This document shows positions 26,115 through 33,323 of a stretch of 64,000 nucleotides of DNA, piece by piece. A program made the position numbers and the translations under genes. The DNA comes from CAYPHY01 sp964410625. Its GTDB lineage: Bacteria > Chloroflexota > Anaerolineae > Promineifilales > Promineifilaceae. The stretch is taken from assembly GCA_964410625.1 (NCBI GenBank), contig CAYPHY010000007.1, forward strand, positions 62,001 through 126,000, written 5' to 3'. Within the stretch, counting starts at the first letter, position 1, and every line of letters starts with the position of its first letter. The notes under the pieces are model-generated. The model saw only the letters and a program-made list of their open reading frames with translations. It made no database searches and was not told the origin of the DNA.

Positions 26115-26147
26115 AGGACTGCACACCCCGCGTGTTCAGTCCTTTTG
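26115..26147 (+). terminator. rnpB terminator
   Basis: AGGACTG (26115-26121) pairs with CAGTCCT (26137-26143), extended by CACAC/GTGT, followed by TTTT. It directly follows the rnpB P1 stem. Confidence 0.8.
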
Positions 26148-26172
26148 GTTTGTATAGAATAACTTGAGTTCG

Positions 26173-26216
26173 ATGGAAACCACGGATTACACGGATTTTT
26201 ACGGATTTTTGGAATA
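26173..26216. repeat. ACGGATTACACGGATTTTTACGG repeat
   Basis: Three ACGGATTT-like units before the phosphatase gene; the same type occurs at 31563 and 44711. Confidence 0.55.
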
Positions 26217-26241
26217 GAAAAGTGGGTTTTAAGCGTTGCTG

Positions 26242-26709
26242 ATGACGATTCAAGTATTGTTTGTTTGTTTAGGAAATATTTGTCGCTCACCAATGGCAGA
26301 GGCTGTCTTTCAACAGATGGTTGATCAGGCAGGATTGGCGGAGCGAATTAAGGTTGATTCGGTGGGAACGGGGAACTACCATGTTGGGGAACAGGCACAC
26401 GCCGGGACACGGCGGATATTGGCGCGGAATCAGATTCCCTATAACGGCCGCGCCCGCCAAATCAGCGCGGCCGATATCCATGATCCCTCCACCTATGTCA
26501 TTGTTATGGATCACTCTAATTTAGCCGATGTACGTCGCCGCTTTGGCGATCTTCCCCATCTCCATCGTTTGCTTGAGTTCGCGAGCGAGACGGATGTACG
26601 CGACGTACCTGATCCTTATTTCACCGGCGATTTCGACGAGGTGTTTAAGCTGGTCGATGATGGCTGCCGGGGCCTCCTCGCAACCATTCGTAGGGAAGCG
26701 GGGTTATAA
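26242..26709 (+). CDS. Low-molecular-weight protein-tyrosine phosphatase
   Basis: 155 residues from the ATG at 26242 (an in-frame TTG at 26236 is the alternative). VLFVCLGNICRSPMAE gives the CX5R catalytic loop (Cys9 to Arg15), and the general acid is in DVPDPYFTGDFDEVF. It removes phosphate from tyrosine in proteins. In bacteria such enzymes often oppose Wzc-type kinases in polysaccharide export, but no BY-kinase gene is seen here. Some relatives act on arsenate or on small phosphates. The gene is isolated, after rnpB and before the flavoprotein reductase. Confidence 0.92.
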   Translation: MTIQVLFVCLGNICRSPMAEAVFQQMVDQAGLAERIKVDSVGTGNYHVGEQAHAGTRRILARNQIPYNGRARQISAADIHDPSTYVIVMDHSNLADVRRRFGDLPHLHRLLEFASETDVRDVPDPYFTGDFDEVFKLVDDGCRGLLATIRREAGL

Positions 26710-26715
26710 TCACTG

Positions 26716-26840
26716 AAAAACAGTAAGTGGTAACCAGTGAGCGGTGAGCGGCAAACGATTACCAATACACGAATATTCCAGTGCACTAATATATTGAAAG
26801 CTGATAACCGCCCACCTAGTACCGATTACCGCTTACCATC
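26716..26840. repeat. GTGAGCGG / TACCGCTTACC repeat gap
   Basis: GTAAGTGGTAACCAGTGAGCGGTGAGCGG units, a middle with ATTACCAATACACGAATA, then AACCGCCCACC and CCGATTACCGCTTACC in opposite sense. Self-complementary over most of its length. Confidence 0.7.
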
Positions 26841-26860
26841 TATAAGGGAGACAGGAGAGG

Positions 26861-28039
26861 ATGAACATTGCAGGCGAGCATGATGTGATTGTAGTCGGAG
26901 CGGGGCCAGCCGGGGCGACGGCCGCCATTGATCTGGCCCAGCGCGGTTACGATGTCCTGCTGCTAGATCGAGCCGATTTTCCACGAGACAAGACCTGTGG
27001 CGATGCGGTTTCCTTAGGCTGTACAGAGATTTTGAGTCGCCTGGGGATGGGCGAGAAGCTGGTAGCGGCCGAGGAGCGAGGGGAGTTTTACCCCCTGCGC
27101 CATATGCGGCTGGTATCCCCCAAAGGGTATTTGCTGCACGCTGACTTCCGCGAAGGGGTTCCCGGACAGCGTTCCTATGTAGCGCCGCGCCTTTATTTTG
27201 ACGCGGCCATCCAGCAACATGCTGTGGAATGCGGTGCAAAGTTCATGGTGGCCGATGTCAAGGAACCCATCGTTGAACAGGGCTGCATCACCGGCGTACA
27301 GGCTCGCGTGAATGGGGATGTGAAGGAGTTGCGGGCGCGGGTAGTAATTGGGGCGGATGGCGTGACGTCGGCCGTGATGCGTAACATCCGGCCAGAAACT
27401 AACCAGCACCATGACCATCATCGCGCGGTGGCTTTGCGTGCCTATATCGAAGATTTGGAAATCCATCCCCATGAAGTGGAGTTTTATCTCTATAAGGAGT
27501 TTCTGCCGGGATATGGTTGGATCTTCCCTACGGCCGATAATGTAGCCAACATTGGCCTGGGGATGCGGCTCGACAATTTTCGGGCGCTGAAGCGGAACTT
27601 GAAGAAGATGCTGCGCGACTTTTTAGAGGTACCTGATATCAAAAAGCGGCTCAAGCGCGGTGGCGTGGTGCGCGATGTCGCTATCTGGCAGCTTAACTTC
27701 GGTTCGCAAAAGAACCTACAGCATGTCTATGATGGGGCGATCCTGATTGGGGATGCGGCCGGTTTCATCAATCCGCTGACTGGTGGGGGGATTCATAATG
27801 CGCTGCTTTCGGCCGAGATCGCCGCACTAACTATAGATGAAGCGTTCAAGACAGGTGACTTTTCGCGTGAGGGGATGATTAAATATGAAGCCAGATGCCA
27901 TGATGCGATGTGGGAAAGTATGCGCTATTCCTATTTATTGCAAAAGTGGCTTTTGCGTTTCCCGTTTCTGTTGGACTTCTTAATAAATCGCCTGGACCAT
28001 AAGAGCAAGCTGGCGAAGACGTTTCTCGACAAGTTATAG
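26861..28039 (+). CDS. Geranylgeranyl-reductase-family FAD-dependent oxidoreductase
   Basis: 392 residues. Rossmann FAD site VIVVGAGPAGATAAIDLAQRGYDVLLLDR, then FPRDKTCGDAV (family mark), a second FAD motif VIGADGVTSAVMR, and GAILIGDAAGFINPLTGGGIHNALLSAE. The family reduces isoprenoid chains (geranylgeranyl groups of lipids, quinones or chlorophyll precursors); the best-known member is ChlP/BchP, but this class is also common in non-phototrophs. Substrate not decidable. Start ATG preceded by AGGAGAGG. No neighbours of clear relevance. Confidence 0.88.
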   Translation: MNIAGEHDVIVVGAGPAGATAAIDLAQRGYDVLLLDRADFPRDKTCGDAVSLGCTEILSRLGMGEKLVAAEERGEFYPLRHMRLVSPKGYLLHADFREGVPGQRSYVAPRLYFDAAIQQHAVECGAKFMVADVKEPIVEQGCITGVQARVNGDVKELRARVVIGADGVTSAVMRNIRPETNQHHDHHRAVALRAYIEDLEIHPHEVEFYLYKEFLPGYGWIFPTADNVANIGLGMRLDNFRALKRNLKKMLRDFLEVPDIKKRLKRGGVVRDVAIWQLNFGSQKNLQHVYDGAILIGDAAGFINPLTGGGIHNALLSAEIAALTIDEAFKTGDFSREGMIKYEARCHDAMWESMRYSYLLQKWLLRFPFLLDFLINRLDHKSKLAKTFLDKL

Positions 28040-28467
28040 GACTTATCATTTGCATCGAATGAATGCAGGTTAACGCGAATTCTAGAGTTGTTTTTGCGAA
28101 AGCTTGTATTAGCTTGCCGAAGTATTCTCACGTAAGCACATTGTTTCAATAATAATTCAACTGTCATTCCGAGCGGAGCGAGGAATCCCTACCGATTTGC
28201 TCGTCAAAGTAACTTCGAGGGATGCTTCACTCCGTTCAGCATGACGTGAAAGGCCCGCTTCTGATGAAGCGGGCCTTGTGCTTTAATAAAAAGTTGTAGG
28301 CCGTTTGCCAACCGGTTCACCGTGGCAAACAGCCATACGTAGCTCCCAATTTAGCTGAAGTCAGCTAAAACCCCATCAAACGGCGTTCTCAATGAGCGCG
28401 GATGGTGGATATGTCAAACCGAGAGTTTAACAGCGTGTCTACAGGGCAGCGGGAAGCGGCAATCTGC
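28040..28467. other. Hairpin-dense intergenic region, no gene
   Basis: 428 bases between the convergent flavoprotein and cold-shock genes. Four separate inverted repeats: GTCATTCCGAGCGGAGCGAG mirrored by CTCCGTTCAGCATGAC (28163-28245); AAGGCCCGCTT/AAGCGGGCCTT (28250-28277); GTTTGCCA/TGGCAAAC (28303-28330); TTTAGCTGA/TCAGCTAAA (28350-28369). The first is a mobile-looking palindromic element of a type seen in many environmental genomes. No reading frame is convincing. Confidence 0.65.
28250..28277. terminator. Terminator-like hairpin between convergent genes
   Basis: AAGGCCCGCTT and AAGCGGGCCTT, an 11-bp perfect stem with a CTGATG loop; poor U-run on both sides. Confidence 0.65.
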
Positions 28468-28683
28468 TTATGAGTGCTTTGATTTTACGTTTTGAGCTTG
28501 TGGCCCTTTGCCGCGATCAATCAGCTCAAACTCAACTTCTTCACCTTCATACAGGTTCTTATACCCGTCGCCATTGATAGCTGAATAGTGGACAAACACC
28601 TCCTGGCTACCATCGTCCGGGTTGATAAACCCATACCCCTTCAGTCGGCTAAACCACTTGACTACACCGGATTCTTTAGACAT
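28468..28683 (-). CDS. Cold-shock domain protein
   Basis: 71 residues: GVVKWFSRLKGYGFI (RNP1-like) and EVFVHYSAI (RNP2-like) give the OB-fold cold-shock domain. It binds single-stranded RNA or DNA and melts mRNA structure, acting as an RNA chaperone. A usual CspA length is 65-70. GGAGGT lies 6 bases before the ATG. The mRNA leader is long (about 170 bases) and contains a stable hairpin (see the leader entry), as in many csp genes where it drives cold-dependent translation. The single difference I note is KGYGFI in place of the common KGFGFI. Confidence 0.95.
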   Translation of the reverse strand: MSKESGVVKWFSRLKGYGFINPDDGSQEVFVHYSAINGDGYKNLYEGEEVEFELIDRGKGPQAQNVKSKHS

Positions 28684-28995
28684 TACGATACCTCCGCGTT
28701 TAGGCTACAAATACAATATTTGGGTTTTGTGGATCCCATCTATGAGGATTACAGACAAAGCACCACCCTCGAACTGCTGAGAATGGTGCTTAGCTTGCAA
28801 GATACTACCATTACGATGACACTTTATTTCCAATACAAATCGATTTAACTACTAGAAAATTATCATAGAGAGCCGAGTAGTGTCAACGCCCGACCCGTAC
28901 TTTTCACTCAACTTTCACGCCTGGTTGGGGAGTATTTATCACTGAGGGGGCAGAGGTGCGGCCGCCTACCCATTGATGAGGCGAGGACGCTTTAT
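28684..28995 (-). promoter_or_regulatory. csp promoter and long 5' leader
   Basis: On the minus strand TTGACA (complement of 28881-28886), 16 bases, GATAAT (complement of 28859-28864), giving a start near 28852 and a leader of about 168 bases. Inside the leader GCACCA...TGGTGC (28760-28789) forms a hairpin that also pairs CTC/GAG. The long structured leader is what csp mRNAs commonly have. Bases 28887-28995 show nothing more. Confidence 0.6.
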
Positions 28996-29763
28996 TCAGT
29001 GTCCGCCGGTGAATGGGAGAGGGTCTAATCGGAGGGAGGCTTGCAGCATGGCTTCACGCACGCCCGTGTCCACAAAGCCTACGCTTTCGGCCAGTTGGAT
29101 GGAGGGGAGGTTGTCATCGGCGACAACATAAAGCGGGGTGCGGCCGTCTTTCAGCAAATCTTCAACCAGAGCGGCCACTACGCTCCGTCCCCAACCCTGG
29201 CGGCGCTGGTCGGGGCGGGTAAAGACGGATATTTCGGCAAAGGATGGGGATTGCCAGTTCAGCGCGGCCGAGGCGACAATTTCACCATCCGCGCTCTGAT
29301 TGGCGCGGATAATGTAACGTGGCAGATCGCCGGGGGTTGTGGAGCGCGATACCAGGACATTGATAACCGGCTCGTAGCGGCTGGGATCAAGCTGATACAA
29401 GCGCAATGCTTCCTCGGATTGAATATCAAGGAAGGCGCGTAGCAGGGGGAGATAGGCACTGGGTGTGCTGAGAATGACGTGCATCCCCGGTTGCAACGCC
29501 CGTTGTAATAACTCGATGCCTGCCTCATAGTTCTGTCCATTTCCGGGCAGTCGCAGGGTGACGAACGGCCGAAAGAGATCGATCCCCGTTCGCGAGAACG
29601 TGACAAATCCCGTCGCCTCGCCTGGCCCCGCATTTTCGGGCGTAATCACCAGTTGGGTGCGTTCGTCGGGATGGTAGAAGGCATAGTAGGCGGTCATCGC
29701 ATCGGCCGCCTGATGTTCATTGAGAAGTGTGCGGATTGCCCGCCGCTGTTCCGCCAGCGTCAT
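28996..29763 (-). CDS. GNAT-family acetyltransferase
   Basis: 255 residues; only the C-terminal 110 residues are a recognisable GNAT domain: AEISVFTRPDQRRQGWGRSVVAALVEDLL (acetyl-CoA loop R-R-Q-G-W-G) and PLYVVADDNLPSIQLAESVGFVDTG. The N-terminal 140 residues (AYYAFYHPDERTQLVITPENAG, then a second alpha/beta half) are likely a degenerate GNAT domain, so a tandem-GNAT architecture is inferred. Substrate unknown. The start ATG is at 29763; the udp-like gene upstream ends 16 bases before it, so the two are probably one transcript. Confidence 0.8.
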   Translation of the reverse strand: MTLAEQRRAIRTLLNEHQAADAMTAYYAFYHPDERTQLVITPENAGPGEATGFVTFSRTGIDLFRPFVTLRLPGNGQNYEAGIELLQRALQPGMHVILSTPSAYLPLLRAFLDIQSEEALRLYQLDPSRYEPVINVLVSRSTTPGDLPRYIIRANQSADGEIVASAALNWQSPSFAEISVFTRPDQRRQGWGRSVVAALVEDLLKDGRTPLYVVADDNLPSIQLAESVGFVDTGVREAMLQASLRLDPLPFTGGH

Positions 29764-29779
29764 CGTTTGCTCCGGTTGC

Positions 29780-30526
29780 TCATTCCTCGTTGCCGGTCAA
29801 CGTTTGTAGGGCCAGATCAATGGCTGTGCCAACGGCCGTCTGTACGACTGTACGGTCTGGCTGGTAGGAGTCAACCGATTCAGTCTTTTCCAGCACATTG
29901 CCATCAACGGTGAGGATGGCGGCCGTTTGCACCCCGCGTAATGTGCCGACCAGAAAGAGGGCGGCACATTCCATTTCTACCGCCAATACATTGGCTTGGG
30001 ACAATAGTTTGTAGTCAGGTACGTGGAGGGTGGGCAGACCGGCATAGAAGCTGTCGCGAGTCAGCACAATGCCCTGGCGGATAGCATGTTGGTTCCGCTG
30101 CGCGGTCTGGCCCAGCTTATAGGTTAATTGAAGGTCGGCCACTGCTGGAAAGCCAGGGGGCACGACTTCTTGCCCATAGCCAGTGTTTTGGATGGCGGCC
30201 GTCGCCACCACCAGATCGCCCGGAGCCATGTTTGGCTGCATTCCCCCACAGGTTCCAACGCGGATGATCTGCCGCGCTCCGGCCACAATCAGCTCTTCAA
30301 AGGCAACGGCCGCGCCCGGCGACCCCACGCCATGGGAGCAGACGGTGACGGCCGTGCCGCGATAATCTCCTTGATAGCTACGATATTCGCGCCGGTCGGC
30401 CAGCGGCCGTGCGTTGTCTAGTTGTTCGGCCACGCGTCCAGCACGGGCTGGATCGCCACAGACGATGACCAGCGGACTGATTTTCCCAACGACTAGACCG
30501 GTGATCGGTAGGATTTGTTCAGACAT
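29780..30526 (-). CDS. Nucleoside (uridine-type) phosphorylase
   Basis: 248 residues of the PNP_UDP_1 fold: VIVCGDPARAGRVAEQL near the phosphate site, TVCSHGVGSPGAAVAFEELI, RVGTCGGMQ and the base/ribose motif LAVEMECAALFLVGTLRGVQTAAILTVDGN (Glu-Met-Glu). These are standard for UdP/DeoD-type enzymes that split nucleosides with phosphate to give base and ribose 1-phosphate. EMECAAL and the GTCGG loop favour uridine phosphorylase-like function, though inosine or MTA use cannot be excluded. GGTGGAGC precedes the ATG. It lies upstream of the GNAT gene. Confidence 0.88.
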   Translation of the reverse strand: MSEQILPITGLVVGKISPLVIVCGDPARAGRVAEQLDNARPLADRREYRSYQGDYRGTAVTVCSHGVGSPGAAVAFEELIVAGARQIIRVGTCGGMQPNMAPGDLVVATAAIQNTGYGQEVVPPGFPAVADLQLTYKLGQTAQRNQHAIRQGIVLTRDSFYAGLPTLHVPDYKLLSQANVLAVEMECAALFLVGTLRGVQTAAILTVDGNVLEKTESVDSYQPDRTVVQTAVGTAIDLALQTLTGNEE

Positions 30527-30543
30527 TGCTCCACCAAGATATG

Positions 30544-31542
30544 TTATTGATTGGGAATCGGCTCCGGTTTGTTGTCCAGAATAGCTTCGATGGTTTCCAT
30601 GACATCATCCGTCAATTGGGGAATGATGTCAATGGCCTTCATATTCTCGACCACCTGCTCCACTCGCGACGCACCGGTGATGACCGTGCTAACGTTGGGG
30701 TTCTTGGCACACCAGGCAATAGCCAACTTGGCTACCGTCGTGCCAAGTTCGCCGGCAACGGCCGTCAATTCTCGTACCTTCTGGATTCGTTGTTGTCCTT
30801 CCTCACTTTCAAACTGTTCGCGCAGCCACTCATAGCCAGGCAAGTTGCAACGAGCGTCGGCGGGAATCCCGTTGTTATACTTGCCGGTCAACAAACCGGA
30901 AGCCAGCGGCGACCAGATCGTTGTCCCCAGGCCAATCGCCTCGTATAGGCGGCCGTACTCCACTTCCACGCGATGGCGGTGGAACATATTGTACTCTGGC
31001 TGCTCCATTGTGGGCGGAATCAGGCCGTACTGCCGAGCAACGGAGTGAGCTTCCATCAACTGTTGTGCTGACCACTCTGATGTCCCCCAATAAAACACCT
31101 TGCCTTGCTGGATCAGGTGCGTCATGGTGCGTACCAGCTCTTCCATTGGTACATTGGGGTCGGGGCGGTGGCAAAAGTAGAGGTCGAGATAGTCAACCTG
31201 CAAACGCTCCATCGCCTGGTGGCACGCCTCGACGACATGTTTGCGACTCAATCCTTGCTGGGTTGGCTTGGGGTCTTCGGCCGCCCCCCACATCACCTTG
31301 CTAGAGACGATGTAGCTATCGCGGCTCCATCCAGCTTTTTTTAAGGCTTCGCCCATCACCAGCTCCGACTTACCTCGGGCATAAACTTCGGCATTGTCGA
31401 AGAAGTTGACTCCGGCATCATAGGCGGCCGTCATGCTCGCCAGTGCCGCATCTACATCCATCTGATTGCTAAACGTTACCCAAGAACCAAAAGATAGCAC
31501 GCTGACTTGCAAGCCAGACTTCCCTAAACGACGGTATTCCAT
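30544..31542 (-). CDS. Aldo/keto reductase, Kv-beta-like
   Basis: 332 residues from the ATG at 31542; the frame extends to a TTG at 31551. EYRRLGKSGLQVSVLSFGSWVTF is the AKR opening; catalytic Asp-Tyr lie in FFDNAEVYARGKSE, Lys in IVSSKVMWG, His in LYFCHRPDPN. The NADPH-binding C-terminus has WSPLASGLLTGKY and VITGASRVEQVVENMKA, characteristic of the potassium-channel beta subunit group (AKR6/YghZ-like). It reduces aldehydes or ketones with NADPH; substrate unknown. It is on the same strand as udp, 17 bases upstream, so a small operon (AKR, phosphorylase, GNAT) is plausible. Confidence 0.92.
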   Translation of the reverse strand: MEYRRLGKSGLQVSVLSFGSWVTFSNQMDVDAALASMTAAYDAGVNFFDNAEVYARGKSELVMGEALKKAGWSRDSYIVSSKVMWGAAEDPKPTQQGLSRKHVVEACHQAMERLQVDYLDLYFCHRPDPNVPMEELVRTMTHLIQQGKVFYWGTSEWSAQQLMEAHSVARQYGLIPPTMEQPEYNMFHRHRVEVEYGRLYEAIGLGTTIWSPLASGLLTGKYNNGIPADARCNLPGYEWLREQFESEEGQQRIQKVRELTAVAGELGTTVAKLAIAWCAKNPNVSTVITGASRVEQVVENMKAIDIIPQLTDDVMETIEAILDNKPEPIPNQ

Positions 31543-31562
31543 CCTGTTCAAACTCCCTTGAA

Positions 31563-31610
31563 AATGGTTACGCGGATGACGCGGATAAAACGCAGATTAC
31601 GCGGATTGTT
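31563..31610. repeat. ACGCGGATGACGCGGATAAAACGC repeat
   Basis: Four degenerate ACGCGGATNA units upstream of the aldo/keto reductase gene, related to those at 26173 and 44711. Confidence 0.55.
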
Positions 31611-31632
31611 TTTTGCTTTACGCTTACTTTAG

Positions 31633-31665
31633 AAACCTCTGAGGTCTTAGAGACCTCAGAGGTTT
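31633..31665. terminator. 15-bp perfect hairpin after Trm112-like gene
   Basis: AAACCTCTGAGGTCT and AGACCTCAGAGGTTT with a TAG loop, just beyond the stop of the minus-strand Trm112-like gene. A poor U-run follows, but the stem is strong. Confidence 0.75.
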
Positions 31666-31670
31666 ATTAG

Positions 31671-32096
31671 CTAAGGACGACGGCGGGCCACCATGCGACG
31701 GATAATGGTCACCAGCAGCGTAAGGATGCCCAGCGCCATGGTTGCGCTCAGCGCGATGAGGGCGTAGTTGGGCTTCTCTTCTGTGGCAGGCGTGGTTGCT
31801 GTGGCGGCCGCTTCTGTTTGCGGCAATGTCTGTTCGGCCGGTGGCGGCGGGACGGGCAGTTGCTCAACGGCCGTGTCTTTCCACCTTGCCCCCTCCTCGA
31901 TCAACATCACCGGAATACCGTCGCGAATGGGGTATTTATAGCCGGTATCACGAGAGACAAGCCAGGCATTACGAACCAGGTCGAGTTGTCCCGGATCGTC
32001 CCCATATTTATCACCCTCCTGAATCGCCTTGGGATCGCGCAATATCTCCAATAAATCTGCGCCAATTGATGGTTCGCTGATGTGCGTGTCGTTCAT
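31671..32096 (-). CDS. Trm112-like domain protein with C-terminal membrane anchor
   Basis: 141 residues. The N-terminal 70 residues (LLEILRDPKAIQEGDKYGDDPG, then AWLVSRDTGYKYPIRDGIPVMLIEEG) match the Trm112/UPF0434 family, where the motif YPIRDGIPVML is diagnostic. The cysteines of zinc-binding Trm112 are absent. Residues 78-108 are a Pro/Ala/Thr linker, and 110-132 (ALIALSATMALGILTLLVTIIRRM) a single membrane helix, followed by positive charges, so the domain should face the cytoplasm or the outside depending on orientation. Trm112 proteins usually activate methyltransferases; which one is unknown. Confidence 0.75.
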   Translation of the reverse strand: MNDTHISEPSIGADLLEILRDPKAIQEGDKYGDDPGQLDLVRNAWLVSRDTGYKYPIRDGIPVMLIEEGARWKDTAVEQLPVPPPPAEQTLPQTEAAATATTPATEEKPNYALIALSATMALGILTLLVTIIRRMVARRRP

Positions 32097-32111
32097 AGCC
32101 TCATCTCCTGG

Positions 32112-32170
32112 AAATCAGTTGACAGTAGATTGTTGGTAGAGTGCCTACCGCCAACTGCTTACTATTCACC
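32112..32170. repeat. CAGTTGACAGTAG / CTACCGCCAACTG repeat
   Basis: ATCAGTTGACAGTAGATTGTTGGTAG with the mirrored CTACCGCCAACTGCTTACTATTCACC, between minus-strand genes. Confidence 0.55.
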
Positions 32171-32181
32171 TCTCTCTTATT

Positions 32182-33171
32182 CTAGCTGTCCAACCATAAA
32201 ATATCTACCGTACTGGCAGCATCACCAGCCATCTCGCGGTAGGCATTGAGCGCGGTCTCGATGTTCTCATAAATGACAATCGGGCTTTGTTCGCCAATCC
32301 AGACGGTCACATAGTGATGGTCGGGATATTCCGCCCCCAAAGCCAGGACGTTGACTTCGCCCTCGGCCGCACCGGGCTGCAAGCTGATAATCGAAAAGCG
32401 TCTAAATGTGTCGTTATAAAACGCCACGGTGTCCGGATCGGCCACCGGCAGCGTGCGCCGTTGGGCGGCCGTTCGTTCCGGGCTGCCAAAGACGGTAGCA
32501 GCCACCGCGGAAACAGCGGTGATCGCCGCCGTGCTGGCCCCCAGTCGCAAAAGAAACTGGCGGCGGCCGATGGTGGCCTTGCCTGTTTCGGATTGAGCCG
32601 GGTCAACTGTTATCGCCTCGCCCGATTCCGCCTCATCATTGAGCGAAAGGGGAGGGGCAGCGGCCGTTGCTAACTCCTGCTCCTTGATCTGCCCCAAGCG
32701 GCGGTAGACCCAGACAAGGGCGACACCCCAGCCGATGAACAGCACCGCCAACCAGGCTGATTGTACCAGCGGGTTCAGGATTGACGAACCGAGGTTAAGG
32801 CTGACAAGGATCAATGGGACGCCAAACAGTGCACCAATGGCTACCCCGTCTACCCAATCGAGCACAGAGCTTTTGCGCCCAACCAGTAGATGGAAGAGGA
32901 TAGCAACAAGCAGGCCGATGATCAAAAAAAGTGCAATGGATAGGATGAAAACGGCTGGATGATTGCTCTGAGTAGCGGCCGTGCCACTACCGACAAACCA
33001 ATCATAGAGCAAGACAAACGGCCGCACGCCAGCGCGAACAAACCAGCCATATAAATCTTCGGGGACGAAAGGCAAGCCGAGGAGCATCCTCCCCAGGTAG
33101 AGGAGCGCAGCCAGGGGGATGGTCAATAATAAGCTGACGAGTATCGCTGTACCAATACCGATCTTACGCAT
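32182..33171 (-). CDS. Membrane protein with internal twin-arginine motif, lacking a cofactor domain
   Basis: 329 residues. Four hydrophobic helices (about 7-28, 72-97, 107-126, 139-157) are followed by a loop and a twin-arginine-type sequence GRRQFLLRLGASTAAITAVSAVAATVFG at 202-229. In proteins of this plan that I know, that segment is followed by a SUOX-type molybdopterin domain. Here it is followed only by about 90 residues (PDTVAFYNDTFRRFSIISL, HYVTVWIGE, ALNAYREMAGDAASTVDILWLDS), with no cofactor-binding motif. I infer either a truncated oxidoreductase anchor or a separately evolved sensor-type protein. It precedes the Trm112-like gene on the same strand. Confidence 0.6.
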   Translation of the reverse strand: MRKIGIGTAILVSLLLTIPLAALLYLGRMLLGLPFVPEDLYGWFVRAGVRPFVLLYDWFVGSGTAATQSNHPAVFILSIALFLIIGLLVAILFHLLVGRKSSVLDWVDGVAIGALFGVPLILVSLNLGSSILNPLVQSAWLAVLFIGWGVALVWVYRRLGQIKEQELATAAAPPLSLNDEAESGEAITVDPAQSETGKATIGRRQFLLRLGASTAAITAVSAVAATVFGSPERTAAQRRTLPVADPDTVAFYNDTFRRFSIISLQPGAAEGEVNVLALGAEYPDHHYVTVWIGEQSPIVIYENIETALNAYREMAGDAASTVDILWLDS

Positions 33172-33236
33172 AAGCGGATAACCTCCGCAGGAAATTTAAC
33201 CCCTCTATATTACAATTCGCCTAACGAACCTGTAAC

Positions 33237-33312
33237 GCGATTTGGCAAATCGCGGCATATGTGTCGCCTTTCACTCAGTACCTGGTAACTGTAGCGCGAT
33301 TTGGCAAATCGC
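33237..33312. repeat. 17-bp palindrome, two copies
   Basis: GCGATTTGGCAAATCGC at 33237-33253 and again at 33296-33312, both followed by GGCA. A variant stands at 19236. The two copies flank a 42-base spacer in the gap between the lipoprotein stop and the membrane protein start. Confidence 0.8.
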
Positions 33313-33323
33313 GGCACAAATGT

